In this document: positions 28,355 to 36,717 of the stretch, piece by piece
Layout: each line of letters starts with the position of its first letter
Position numbering within the stretch: position 1 is the first letter of the stretch
NCBI GenBank assembly: GCA_947566075.1
Contig: CANOIM010000007.1
Coordinates: forward strand, 1 to 64,000
Direction of reading: 5' to 3'
Source: an uncultured Eggerthellaceae bacterium
Lineage (GTDB): Bacteria; Actinomycetota; Coriobacteriia; Coriobacteriales; Eggerthellaceae
Length of the DNA: 64,000 nucleotides
The notes under the pieces: generated by a model
Told to the model about the DNA's origin: nothing
What the model saw: the letters and a program-made list of their open reading frames with translations, nothing else
The model's database searches: none
Translations under genes and position numbers: made by a program

Positions 28355-29511
28355 TGAAAGAGCTGATGAAGGGTACGAGCGGTCGGTGGATCTGGGTCAG
28401 CCTGGCTGCCATGGTCATAGGGTTCGCCTGCTGGGTGGCCATGCTGAACCTGGGGCTTCTGGGCACAACGGGCCTCGGCAACATCTTCAATTGGGGGATG
28501 CTCATCTGCGTCTTCGCGTTCCTCGTGGGCTTCGGGGCAGGGGGTCAGCTGGTGGCCTCCTATGCGGTGCTCTCCGGCCGCGAGGGCCTGGCGAAGTTCG
28601 CGCTGCCTGCCCAGGCTTTCGGGCTGGCCGGGGCGGTGGGAGCGGCCGTGGCAGTGGTGATCGACCTCGGTCAGCCCTTCCACATCTTCAGCATGCTCAT
28701 CCATCCCAACATCACCTCACCGCTGGTCTGGGACATGGTGGCGCTCACGGTGTTCATCGTGGTGGCCTTCGTGGGGATGTTCGCCCTGGCCCGGGATTGG
28801 AAGTCGAAGCGCGTGTGGATGATCCTGGGAGCGGTGGCGGCGGTGGCGTTGCAGCTCGTGGAAGGCCTCCTGTTCGCCACTCAAGGGTCGCGCGCTTGGT
28901 GGCACAGCTTCGTGATGCCCGTGGATTTCCTCGTGGTGGCTTGCGTGTGTGGCCTGTCCCTCATCTGCGTGATCTGCGCGCTGTCGAAGGAGCCGGGGGC
29001 TCTTGAAGCTGGCCGCTCCTTCGCGAAGCTGCTCTTCTGGGCCGTCATCATCCATGTCGTGCTCGCGGTGGCTGAGCTGGGCCTCTTGGCCTTCGAAGGG
29101 GGTCCCGGGGCTGAAGAAGCGCTGAGCTTCGTGTTCCTTTACGGTGCCCTCTACGGTCTGGAGCTGCTGCTTCCTCTGGGGGCGGTCATCGCGCTCAAGG
29201 TGCGTGCGAACGAAGCGAACAGCCGGAAGCTCACCGTCTGCGGCGTCCTGGTCATCATCGGCATGTTCTGCCATAGGCTGATGCTGCTCATCCCAGCCCT
29301 TTCCGGCGTGACGCTGTTCACGTGGCTTTCGAACGAGCCTTCTCCGGCTTGGGGGTATCCCATCTCCACGGGATATCTGGCTTCAGCCAAGCAGACCTTC
29401 GCCCTGAGCCAAGCCTACGTGCCGGGAGTGGTGGAGTGCCTCAGCCTGCTGTTGCCCTTGGGGCTGGCAGTGTTGATCGCCATCGTGGGCTATAAGCTGG
29501 CACGCTCCTAG
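28354..29511 (+). CDS. nrfD: NrfD/PsrC-type membrane anchor subunit
   Basis: The 385-aa protein has about ten membrane helices and the polysulfide-reductase NrfD fold. It exchanges electrons with menaquinone for the two preceding subunits. AGGAGGTGG lies upstream and the ATG shares one base with the previous stop, so all three genes form one transcription unit. The order catalytic, Fe-S, NrfD is that of complex-iron-sulfur-molybdoenzymes. The gene symbol denotes the family only. Confidence 0.88.
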   Translation: MKELMKGTSGRWIWVSLAAMVIGFACWVAMLNLGLLGTTGLGNIFNWGMLICVFAFLVGFGAGGQLVASYAVLSGREGLAKFALPAQAFGLAGAVGAAVAVVIDLGQPFHIFSMLIHPNITSPLVWDMVALTVFIVVAFVGMFALARDWKSKRVWMILGAVAAVALQLVEGLLFATQGSRAWWHSFVMPVDFLVVACVCGLSLICVICALSKEPGALEAGRSFAKLLFWAVIIHVVLAVAELGLLAFEGGPGAEEALSFVFLYGALYGLELLLPLGAVIALKVRANEANSRKLTVCGVLVIIGMFCHRLMLLIPALSGVTLFTWLSNEPSPAWGYPISTGYLASAKQTFALSQAYVPGVVECLSLLLPLGLAVLIAIVGYKLARS

Positions 29512-29592
29512 CAGCCGCGCCAGCGCCGGGCTCCAAGCGCAGGAAGGATGGCTTTTGCTACCATGAGCCCATCCTAGAGCGAAGGGGGCTTC

Positions 29593-30705
29593 ATGGGGTG
29601 CTTCGATGACGTCAAGGGCAAGCTGGGGTTCGGACTCATGCGCCTTCCGAAGACGGAGGGCGCTATAGATGTGGATCAGGTCATCCCCATGGTGGATGCC
29701 TTCCTTGCGGCCGGATTCAACTACTTCGATACCGCCTGGGCCTATGTTGGCAGCGAAGAGGCCACCCGCCAAGCGCTGGTGGAACGCTATCCGCGGGATA
29801 GGTTCCTTCTGGCCACCAAGGCGGCGCCGTGGAATCAGTGCGAAACGAAGGAAGACGCTCACCGGCAGTTCAGTGATTCCCTGGAGCGCACTCAAGCGGG
29901 CTACTTCGACTACTACCTGATGCACAACCTGGGAAGCGTGCGCACCCAAGCATTCGATCGGTTCGGCATGTGGGAATTCGCCCAGCAGAAGAAGGAAGCG
30001 GGTCTCATCAAGCATCTGGGCCTGTCCATCCATGATGACGCCCCGGCGCTGGATGCGGTCCTTCAGGCTCATCCGGAAGTGGAGTTCGTGCAGCTCCAGG
30101 TGAATTACCTGGATTGGGAGAACCCCGTCCACCAAAGCCGCGCTTGCCTAGAGGTGGCTCAGGCCCACGGGAAGCCGGTGGTGGTGATGGAGCCCCTGCG
30201 CGGTGGCCTTCTGGCAGACCCGCCCGCTTCGGTGAAGCAGGTGCTGGAAGCGGCCCAGCCCGGCCTGTCCCCTGCAGCGTGGGGCTTGCGCTTCGCGGCC
30301 AGTCAGCCGGGCGTGAAGGTGGTGCTCTCGGGCATGAGCAGCCTCAGTCAGATGGAAGAGAACATCCAAGCCATGGAGGGCTTCACGAAGATGACCCCCG
30401 CCCAGGAGCAGGCTATCGCGAAGGCCCAAGAGGCCTTCGCAGAGTTCGATCTGATCCCCTGCACGGGGTGCGATTACTGTGCCAAGGTCTGCCCTGAGAA
30501 CATCGGGATATCCGGCGCGTTCTTGGCCCTGAATGCCCATACCCTCTTCGGCAGCCACCGAACCGAATGGGTGGTGGGGGCTGAACGCAAGGGGCGCGCC
30601 AAGCCTGATGCCTGCCTGCAATGCGGTGCCTGTGAAGCGGTCTGTCCCCAGAAGATCCCCATCGTGGAAGAGCTGGCCAGGGCCGCGAAGGTGCTCCAAC
30701 TGTAG
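29593..30705 (+). CDS. aldo/keto reductase with C-terminal ferredoxin domain
   Basis: The 370-aa protein has an aldo/keto reductase barrel (1-275) with the tetrad D46, Y51, K76 and H111, fused to a two-cluster ferredoxin domain (about 285-355) with CTGCDYCAKVCP and CLQCGACEAVCP. Such fusions are common in anaerobes and may couple NAD(P)H or ferredoxin to substrate reduction. AAGGGGGC precedes the ATG. It stands alone between hairpins, 80 bp after the NrfD gene. Confidence 0.9.
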   Translation: MGCFDDVKGKLGFGLMRLPKTEGAIDVDQVIPMVDAFLAAGFNYFDTAWAYVGSEEATRQALVERYPRDRFLLATKAAPWNQCETKEDAHRQFSDSLERTQAGYFDYYLMHNLGSVRTQAFDRFGMWEFAQQKKEAGLIKHLGLSIHDDAPALDAVLQAHPEVEFVQLQVNYLDWENPVHQSRACLEVAQAHGKPVVVMEPLRGGLLADPPASVKQVLEAAQPGLSPAAWGLRFAASQPGVKVVLSGMSSLSQMEENIQAMEGFTKMTPAQEQAIAKAQEAFAEFDLIPCTGCDYCAKVCPENIGISGAFLALNAHTLFGSHRTEWVVGAERKGRAKPDACLQCGACEAVCPQKIPIVEELARAAKVLQL

Positions 30706-30715
30706 CAGGGTGCCC

Positions 30716-30736
30716 AAGGGGGCTCAGGGCTCCCTT
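30716..30736 (+). terminator. terminator hairpin after the aldo/keto reductase
   Basis: AAGGGGGC (30716-30723) pairs with GCTCCCTT (30729-30736) through eight pairs with one wobble, around a 5-nt loop, 10 bp after the stop. Confidence 0.55.
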
Positions 30737-30848
30737 CTCCAAGGGTCGTGAAAAGTTCGTGCCCAGGGCTCCTTAAGGCTTTCGTGGGCGCAGGGGATGT
30801 GCGAAAATGCTGCGATACGTCATTTTCACGAAAGCGAGTTCGCAACCT

Positions 30849-32111
30849 ATGAAGAAGCCTTTCGCAACGCTTGTCGCCACGGCGCTCGGATGCGCTCTGG
30901 TATTCGCCCTCTCCGGATGCTCTTCGGAAGAAGAGAACAATGAGATCCTTGAATCAGATACCGGCCTCACCGGTGGCGTGGCTGCCACCGTCAATGGCAC
31001 GGAAATAGAGGAAGACAAGGTCACGCGTGCCATCAACAACATGCGCCTGAACTACAACTACGCTGAGGATGAGGATTGGAAGGAATACCTCAAGGGTCAG
31101 AATGAAACGCCCCAGAGCATGCGCGATCAAACCCTGGGCACTCTGATCAACCAAGAGCTCGTTCTGCAATTCGCTGATCAGCGGGGCGTCACCACCACTG
31201 ACGAAGAGATCCAATCCTACGTGGATAAGATGAAGGAGAACTACACCACCCCTGAGAAGTGGGACGAAGCCCGCAAGGAAGGCGGCTTCGAAACGGACGA
31301 TGACTACAAAGAGGCCCTGCACTATTCCATCCTGCAGACGAAGCTGCAAGAAGGGTTCGAACAGGAAACCCAGCTCTCTGATGATGCGCTGTTGGTGAAG
31401 GCTCAGGAATCAGCCGCCTCCTATTCAGGGGCGAAGCGGTCCAGCCATATCCTGTTCCCCCTGGAAGACAAGGAAACGGCTGAAGACGTGAAGACGCGCA
31501 TCCTCACAGGGGAACTGGCCTTCGAAGATGCGGTGCAGCAGTATTCCACGGATGAGGGCTCTAAAGAGAACGGCGGCGATGTGGGTTGGGACCGCCTGAA
31601 TCAGTTCGTCACAGAATACAGCGAAGCGCTCACTAACCTGAATGCCGGTGAGGTGACGAAAGATCTGGTGGAAAGCAAGTACGGCTATCACATCATCATG
31701 GTGACCGATGTGTTCGAAGCCCCTGAGACCATCGAAAGCCTTGACCAGGTCCCCTCTGAGATCCTGGAGGAGATCCGTACCACCAGTGCTGAGACTGATT
31801 CCCAAGACGCCATGGAAGACTGGCTCAGGGAAATGAAGCTCTCCAGTGAAGTGACCATCAATCCCATGCCTGAGAACGTGCCCTACAACGTTGATATGAG
31901 CGGTGAATACACCCAGGAAGAGATAGACAAGATCAACCAAGAGGCAGCTGATGAGCTGGCAGGCAAGGTGGCCGAAGAAGAGGAAACCTTGGCCGAAGAG
32001 GGTGCTGCTGATGACATAGCCGCAGCCGAGGGTGATGCTGCTGCGGCGGCAGAAGCAGAGGTTGCTCCTGAACCTGAGACTACGGAAGTGGAACCAGAAG
32101 CTACTGAATAG
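30849..32111 (+). CDS. parvulin-type peptidylprolyl isomerase lipoprotein (PrsA/SurA-like)
   Basis: The 420-aa protein has a lipoprotein signal ending in LSGC (residue about 25), a SurA-N-like helical segment (45-190), and a parvulin domain at about 195-300 (SSHILFPLED ... GGDVGWDRLNQF ... YGYHIIMV). The last 60 residues are almost only Ala and Glu. It probably folds exported proteins at the outer face of the membrane. I start at 30849 because the signal peptide begins there; the upstream ATG at 30807 would bury it. Confidence 0.88.
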   Translation: MKKPFATLVATALGCALVFALSGCSSEEENNEILESDTGLTGGVAATVNGTEIEEDKVTRAINNMRLNYNYAEDEDWKEYLKGQNETPQSMRDQTLGTLINQELVLQFADQRGVTTTDEEIQSYVDKMKENYTTPEKWDEARKEGGFETDDDYKEALHYSILQTKLQEGFEQETQLSDDALLVKAQESAASYSGAKRSSHILFPLEDKETAEDVKTRILTGELAFEDAVQQYSTDEGSKENGGDVGWDRLNQFVTEYSEALTNLNAGEVTKDLVESKYGYHIIMVTDVFEAPETIESLDQVPSEILEEIRTTSAETDSQDAMEDWLREMKLSSEVTINPMPENVPYNVDMSGEYTQEEIDKINQEAADELAGKVAEEEETLAEEGAADDIAAAEGDAAAAAEAEVAPEPETTEVEPEATE

Positions 32112-32140
32112 TTACGCGGCCGCTGCGCGGACCGCGTAAC
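32111..32140 (+). terminator. terminator hairpin / second copy of GTTACGCGG repeat
   Basis: GTTACGCGG (32111-32119) pairs with CCGCGTAAC (32132-32140) directly after the stop codon of the isomerase gene. The first 20 bases recur exactly at 11245-11264. Confidence 0.65.
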
Positions 32141-32283
32141 TGATTGACGCTGCGGCTTCTTCTGACACACGATCTTCACCCTTGTGCGCTTACCCTCACA
32201 ACCCTTAGGTTGCTCGGCCGCGCGGCGGGCGAATCTCGTGCGCCAGAAGAACCCTCGCTAGCTTTGGCTCAACCTATATTTTC

Positions 32284-32769
32284 TTATTTGTGATGGGATC
32301 CACCATGATGGCGGCCGCCCTGGTAGCTCTGGTCCCGGTAACCACTTCCGGAACCATTGCCATGGTGGGGATGGTTCGCGTCATAGCAGTATTCGCCATG
32401 GTTATCACAGTAGCCGTCACCGTTGGCGTCGATGAAGTTGTCGCAGATGCCGTCATGGTCCTGGTCAACATACCCATAGACCGGGGAAGAAGGGGCTTGG
32501 GCTGCTGCTTCCGCTGCGGCTGCCTCCGCTTCCGCCTGGGCTTGGGCCGCCACAGCCGCTTCCACCTGGGTGGTAGCCTGCTGGATATCATCCGTCATCT
32601 GGGTGTACGTAGAATGGGCCATGGCTTGCATGGTTTGGGCCAGCTCTGCGGGCACCTCTTCCCCAGTGGAGCCGGGGGCAGCTGATGCCTGTTGGGTGGC
32701 GGCATAGGTGGTGAGGGGGATGGCTGCGATGGCTACCGAAGCGATAGCAGCCACGAGCTGCTTCTTCAT
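32284..32769 (-). CDS. small secreted protein with EF-like loops and His-rich tail
   Basis: The 161-aa protein has a Sec signal peptide (residues 1-24, ending TYA). An Ala/Gln/Glu helical region follows (about 35-95), then two calcium-loop-like motifs, DQDHDG and DANGDG, interleaved with cysteines, and a Gly/His tail. The tail suggests metal binding. GGAGGAAGCTC precedes the ATG at 32769; an upstream in-frame start would hide the signal peptide. No family recognised. Confidence 0.75.
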   Translation of the reverse strand: MKKQLVAAIASVAIAAIPLTTYAATQQASAAPGSTGEEVPAELAQTMQAMAHSTYTQMTDDIQQATTQVEAAVAAQAQAEAEAAAAEAAAQAPSSPVYGYVDQDHDGICDNFIDANGDGYCDNHGEYCYDANHPHHGNGSGSGYRDQSYQGGRHHGGSHHK

Positions 32770-32879
32770 GAGCTTCCTCCTTGGGCGTGCATCTCTTGTT
32801 GGCAGGCAGGGTACCACGGTCAGCCCCGGATTACCAGCGAACACAGAACCATCTCCTGCGCTCTCCTGGGTTCGAAGGA

Positions 32880-33329
32880 TCAGTAATACACGAAGTTCGC
32901 TACCGGGGTTCCATCCTCGGAGCAGTTGACCCCTGCGCAGAGCTTCCCATCTTCATAGAATGAGATGCTGCGCACAGTCATATCCAACCCTTCGTCATAG
33001 AACGGCTTTCCGATGGTGCAGATGACCTCTCCGTTATAGGGGACGTTGAGAACTTCGGCAGCATTCGCCGTCATCTGTAGCTCTTCAGGAGTTGCGGGGG
33101 CCTCGCCTGCGGCATCTGAGGGTACTTTGGGATCAGTGTTCGATATCTCGATCCTTGCGTTCGCTTCGTCGTTGGCCTCTAGGGTCTGGGCTTCAAGGCT
33201 GGGCGCGGCTGAAGGGGAGCATGCGCTGAGAAGAAGAGCTACTCCAAGACCTAAAAGCCCTAAGATCAGCGCATGGAGCGAGGAACCCTTACAGGCGGAT
33301 GGCTGTGGGTGGCAGCGGTCAAGATACAT
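32880..33329 (-). CDS. small lipoprotein
   Basis: The 149-aa product has an unusually long polar N-region (about 18 residues), a hydrophobic stretch and a lipobox LLSAC near residue 36. The rest is polar with a C-terminal beta-rich part containing two cysteines. AAAGGAGCTTCG precedes the start. A GTG or ATG further in could shorten the N-region. Function unknown. Confidence 0.65.
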   Translation of the reverse strand: MYLDRCHPQPSACKGSSLHALILGLLGLGVALLLSACSPSAAPSLEAQTLEANDEANARIEISNTDPKVPSDAAGEAPATPEELQMTANAAEVLNVPYNGEVICTIGKPFYDEGLDMTVRSISFYEDGKLCAGVNCSEDGTPVANFVYY

Positions 33330-33441
33330 CGAAGCTCCTTTCGGTCCAAGGAAATGGCGCCCATTATGGCATAGCTCTTCCGCAGGGGCACAACGGGGAT
33401 AGGGTCATAACACCGCTGAGCCAATAGATGAGATAAGCCTC

Positions 33442-33472
33442 TTGACAAAATGCGCTGGGGGGGGGGTAGCTT
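33442..33472 (+). promoter_or_regulatory. promoter with a ten-G tract in its spacer
   Basis: A perfect -35 box TTGACA (33442-33447) is followed by a spacer whose last ten bases are all G (33457-33466), then TAGCTT (33467-33472) as a weak -10 box. The spacer is 19 bp, two longer than optimal, so loss of two Gs would restore 17 bp. This is the arrangement of phase-variable promoters. Confidence 0.55.
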
Positions 33473-33522
33473 TTCCTATGCATGTGTTCATGGATCTTTT
33501 TGCCGCACTGAAAGGAAGAACA

Positions 33523-34194
33523 ATGAAGAAGAGATTCGTAGCAGTGCTGTGCTCCTTTGCACTGGCACTCACGCTGCCCATGGCTGCCTTCGCAGCCGAT
33601 GAGGCAGCTGACCCCGCCGCCGAGCCTACTCCGTTGGCAGAGGCTCCGGCTGACCCGTTCACCGTTGAGGTAGACGGCGACACCACTGAGATCACGGTGG
33701 AAGAAGGCACCTTTGAAGATGGCGTCTATGACGCCGAGACAGGCACCTGGGAGGACGTGAACATCCTCGAAGAGATCACCGTCGAAGGCGCTGAGAATGT
33801 TGAGATCAACAAGGGTGGCGACATCAAGTGGGATGAGTACGATGATGAAGCCGTCGAAGAGTACAACAAGAAGCTTGACCAAGTGATCGCCGATAAGGGT
33901 GAGTATCTTTTTCAGATCGAGCTCAATGGCGATGTGACCGCTGACGATCATGCCGTGGTCACCTTTCAGCTGAATGCTGACGAATACGGCAACAAGGTCA
34001 TCAACTACTACATCCTCCACAAGGATGGTTCCATCCAGGAGAAGGTCGTGCGCGTGCATGCTGACGGCACCGTGCGCATCTGGATGGAGTCCTTCTCCAT
34101 CATCACCTTCATGGACGTTGATGGCATCACCAAGTACGAGAACATGGTCGAGCCCCAGGACGGTGACCTGCTCTCCCCGAAGACTGGTTTCTAA
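33523..34194 (+). CDS. secreted acidic protein ending in SPKTGF, putative sortase substrate
   Basis: The 223-aa protein has a clear Sec signal (MKKRFVAVLCSFALALTLPM, cleavage after AFA). An acidic, Pro/Ala-rich linker (28-45) is followed by beta-rich sequence. The last residues read LLSPKTGF and the gene stops there. SPKTG is a recognition motif of class B sortase in Clostridioides difficile, but the hydrophobic helix and basic tail that normally follow are absent. The sortase gene starts 130 bp downstream. AAAGGAAGAACA precedes the ATG. Confidence 0.8.
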   Translation: MKKRFVAVLCSFALALTLPMAAFAADEAADPAAEPTPLAEAPADPFTVEVDGDTTEITVEEGTFEDGVYDAETGTWEDVNILEEITVEGAENVEINKGGDIKWDEYDDEAVEEYNKKLDQVIADKGEYLFQIELNGDVTADDHAVVTFQLNADEYGNKVINYYILHKDGSIQEKVVRVHADGTVRIWMESFSIITFMDVDGITKYENMVEPQDGDLLSPKTGF

Positions 34195-34243
34195 ACCACC
34201 ATTCATTCAAGGCAAAAGATGCATGGATTCGCGAATTCGTGTT

Positions 34244-34272
34244 GCGGAGGGCTGGCTCGGCTGGCCCTCCGC
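34244..34272 (+). terminator. hairpin between putative substrate and sortase genes
   Basis: GCGGAGGGC (34244-34252) pairs with GCCCTCCGC (34264-34272). No long T-run follows, so it may only attenuate read-through into the sortase gene. Confidence 0.5.
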
Positions 34273-34324
34273 TCTGTGTTGACCAGTTCGCACTTGGGAA
34301 GAAAGCCAAAGGAGGACATCTGAT

Positions 34325-35272
34325 ATGGGCAGCGTTGATGAGAAGCCTGAGGTTCAGGCAGAGGAACAGTTCGCCGTTTCGCACGAGGGCAAAAAGGCGC
34401 CAGCCCACAAGAAAGAGCCCTCTTCTGGGGAAGCCTCACCAAGGAAGCAGATCATCGGCATCGTTGCTGCCGCCTTGGTCATCATCGTTATCATCGCCTG
34501 TTGCTTCATTGGCATGAATAGGCCCGCTGAGGTAGAACCTGTAGAGGAGGCAGTGACTGAAGAGGTGGAACAGCCCGAGGTCCCTGAACCTACAGAGACG
34601 CTTCCTCAAAGCCCGATAGATTGGGCGGAATACCAGGGCATCAATGACAACATCTATGCTTGGATCCGCATGCCTGACACTGAGGTGGATCAGCCCATCG
34701 TCCAGCACCCCATTGGTGAGAACTACTATCTCCAGCATGACATCTACGGGAATGACACCATCGAAGGTGCCATCTATTCTCAGAAGACCTACAACAGCAA
34801 GGATCTTCAGGCAGACCCCGTGACCGTGCTCTATGGTCACACCTTCCAAGATCATGACACGATGTTCTCTACGCTGCACAACTTGGAGGATCCCGTATTC
34901 TTTGAAGAGCATCCGTACTTTTATATATACACGCCCGAATATAACCTGACCTACGAGATCGTCTCTGCCTACGAGTGGAGCAACAAGTTGATCCTGGCGA
35001 AGTTCGATATGGGGAATCCCCAGGTGCTGCAGGAGTACTTCGATAGCGTAGCTGACCCGGATACGGTCAACCCTGACAACGTGAATGTGCGTGAACGGGA
35101 TAGGTTGATCGCGGGAGAAGACCATATCGTGATACTCTCCACGTGCACAAAGCCCTCAGATGCCAACAGGCGATACCTCGTGACAGGGGCGCTGATCAGT
35201 GCAGAGCCCGTGGCTTCAGAAGGGTCTGTGCTTTCCGAAGCGGATGAAGCCATCTACGCTGAAAGCGCATGA
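34325..35272 (+). CDS. srtB: class B sortase
   Basis: The 315-aa protein has a cytoplasmic head, one membrane helix (about 40-63) and an extracellular sortase domain (about 95-300). Catalytic residues are H172 (LYGHT), C274 (ILSTC) and R282/R283 (ANRRYLV). Class B sortases anchor a dedicated surface protein to peptidoglycan; the SPKTG protein just upstream is the obvious candidate. AAAGGAGGACATCTGAT gives a strong ribosome binding site. A disordered Glu/Pro linker separates helix and domain. Confidence 0.93.
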   Translation: MGSVDEKPEVQAEEQFAVSHEGKKAPAHKKEPSSGEASPRKQIIGIVAAALVIIVIIACCFIGMNRPAEVEPVEEAVTEEVEQPEVPEPTETLPQSPIDWAEYQGINDNIYAWIRMPDTEVDQPIVQHPIGENYYLQHDIYGNDTIEGAIYSQKTYNSKDLQADPVTVLYGHTFQDHDTMFSTLHNLEDPVFFEEHPYFYIYTPEYNLTYEIVSAYEWSNKLILAKFDMGNPQVLQEYFDSVADPDTVNPDNVNVRERDRLIAGEDHIVILSTCTKPSDANRRYLVTGALISAEPVASEGSVLSEADEAIYAESA

Positions 35273-35330
35273 GAGGGCACATGCCTATCCATTTCCTCGG
35301 GGGAATCCGTCTGGTATCATATCCGGTCAC

Positions 35331-35423
35331 GGAGAGGTGGCAGAGCGGTTGAATGCGGCGGTCTCGAAAACCGTTATGCCGTGTTAAGCGGTATCCAGGG
35401 TTCGAATCCCTGCCTCTCCGCCA
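35331..35423 (+). tRNA. tRNA-Ser (CGA)
   Basis: This 93-nt tRNA has the long variable arm of serine tRNAs. The acceptor GGAGAGG pairs with CCTCTCC, the anticodon loop CTCGAAA gives CGA, the T-arm contains GGTTCGAATCC, and the end is G-CCA. Confidence 0.96.
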
Positions 35424-35459
35424 GAAGGCCCGGGAGCTGGTAGCTCTCGGGCCTTCTGG
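35421..35459 (+). terminator. tRNA-Ser terminator hairpin
   Basis: An 18-bp stem with one wobble (35421-35438 with 35442-35459) starts in the CCA of the tRNA and has a GGT loop. Confidence 0.7.
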
Positions 35460-35583
35460 CCCATGGGGCGGCTGATCCGAATCCTGTGGGTTCGACTACG
35501 GGTGTATCTTTGAGACACCCGTAGCCATGAGAGTCAAGGTTCGCGCAGCGACCGCGAAGCGGCTTGACCTTGACGCGAATGAC

Positions 35584-35601
35584 CCCTGCCTCTCCGCCAG
35601 A
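35584..35601 (+). repeat. duplicated 3' end of tRNA-Ser, att-like
   Basis: CCCTGCCTCTCCGCCAGA repeats 35408-35425 exactly, 176 bp downstream. Duplicated tRNA 3' ends are typical of integration scars. A toxin-antitoxin pair follows at once. Confidence 0.55.
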
Positions 35602-35667
35602 GCGTTCTTCGTAGTGCTGGTTCAGCCTGATGTCCGTTAGGACGAAAGGCTAACCAGCCTCACCTGA

Positions 35668-35982
35668 TCAAAAATCGATCAGCGCGTACTGGTCTATATC
35701 CTGTTTGATGTGCAGAACGCGCCAGATGGTGAGCGTCGCAGCATTGGATGTGTAGAACAGCCTATAGTTGCCCACAAGGGTGGTCCTGCATTCCTTCATG
35801 TGAAGCCGGTCATCTTCGAAGATGCGCCCGGTCTCTGGTTGAGCACAGAGCAATTCGACTTTCTGGCGAAACTCCCCATACCAAGCTTCAGCCGCCCGGG
35901 GCGAAGCCAGGATCATGGAGATATAGGTGACAATGGATTCTATGTCATAGGCCGCCCGGGGGCGCAGCTCAGGCGTTCGCAT
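35668..35982 (-). CDS. RelE/ParE-family toxin
   Basis: The 104-aa protein has the RelE/ParE fold pattern: LRPRAAYDIESIVTYI at the N-terminus, then the VGNYRLFYTSNAATLTIWRVLH segment. These toxins either cleave ribosome-bound mRNA or poison gyrase. I start at 35982, where CGGAGCATCAGC stands upstream and the overlap with the antitoxin stop is 14 bp; an in-frame start at 36036 would overlap much more. Confidence 0.85.
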   Translation of the reverse strand: MRTPELRPRAAYDIESIVTYISMILASPRAAEAWYGEFRQKVELLCAQPETGRIFEDDRLHMKECRTTLVGNYRLFYTSNAATLTIWRVLHIKQDIDQYALIDF

Positions 35983-36268
35983 GCTGATGCTCCGTAGCGA
36001 AGGTGAGGATGGAGCTAACGCGTTCATCCATCTCATCCAAAGCCAGGGCTTCTTTCTGATAGCGAGCCTCTATCTCTGCTTCGCGAAGCCTGAGCACGTA
36101 TCTTTCGTGTTGCTGCTGCTGTTCGTAAGCATCGCAATCCATGACAACAAGGCTGGCCTTTCCATTCTTGGTCATGAAGATGGGCTGACGGCTTTCGTGG
36201 GCTTCACTGCACACGCTGTTCAGATTCGTGCGAAGATCGCTGATGGGACGTATGGCAGGGATATTCAT
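35969..36268 (-). CDS. Phd/YefM-family antitoxin
   Basis: The 99-aa protein shows the Phd/YefM N-terminus (IRPISDLRTNLNSVCSEAHESRQPIFMTKNGKASLVVM), which binds the operator, followed by a charged helical C-terminus that wraps the toxin. It is the first gene of the pair and likely represses its own promoter together with the toxin. Confidence 0.9.
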   Translation of the reverse strand: MNIPAIRPISDLRTNLNSVCSEAHESRQPIFMTKNGKASLVVMDCDAYEQQQQHERYVLRLREAEIEARYQKEALALDEMDERVSSILTFATEHQHANA

Positions 36269-36428
36269 GGTAGCCTCCTCCGAACGCTAACAATGAGAAT
36301 ATCACAAATTCATATACATATTAGTGACATATAGAATACAGTGACGCTTTTCAGCCCATGGTGGGATGAACTCCTCATGGAAGGCATCTGTTGCCTTCAG
36401 GGCAATATTGGATGTTTGCAAGGGAAAA

Positions 36429-36520
36429 TGGCGGAGAGGCAGGGATTTGAACCCTGGATACGCTTTTGGCGCATACACGATTTCCAATCGTGCTCCTTCG
36501 GCCAGCTCGGACACCTCTCC
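36429..36520 (-). tRNA. tRNA-Ser (GGA)
   Basis: On the minus strand a 92-nt serine tRNA reads from 36520 to 36429. It has acceptor GGAGAGG/CCTCTCC, anticodon loop TTGGAAA (GGA), a long variable arm and encoded CCA (36431-36429). Its 3' half is very similar to the tRNA-Ser at 35331, in opposite orientation. Confidence 0.95.
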
Positions 36521-36717
36521 GTGTTCAGCGGCTGCGATCAGCAACGCAGAAGTATAAACCAAAGCTGCGCCACTCTTCAACAGGTTCTTGAGAATCCACA
36601 CGCCTAGTGGAAGTAATCATTCATCCACATTGGGGGATTACTGTTTGCACATGAATTAAACTAGGGCGGACCATCGAATCGTGGAAAACCAGTCCAACCC
36701 TGTGCAAGGAGGGCCCC

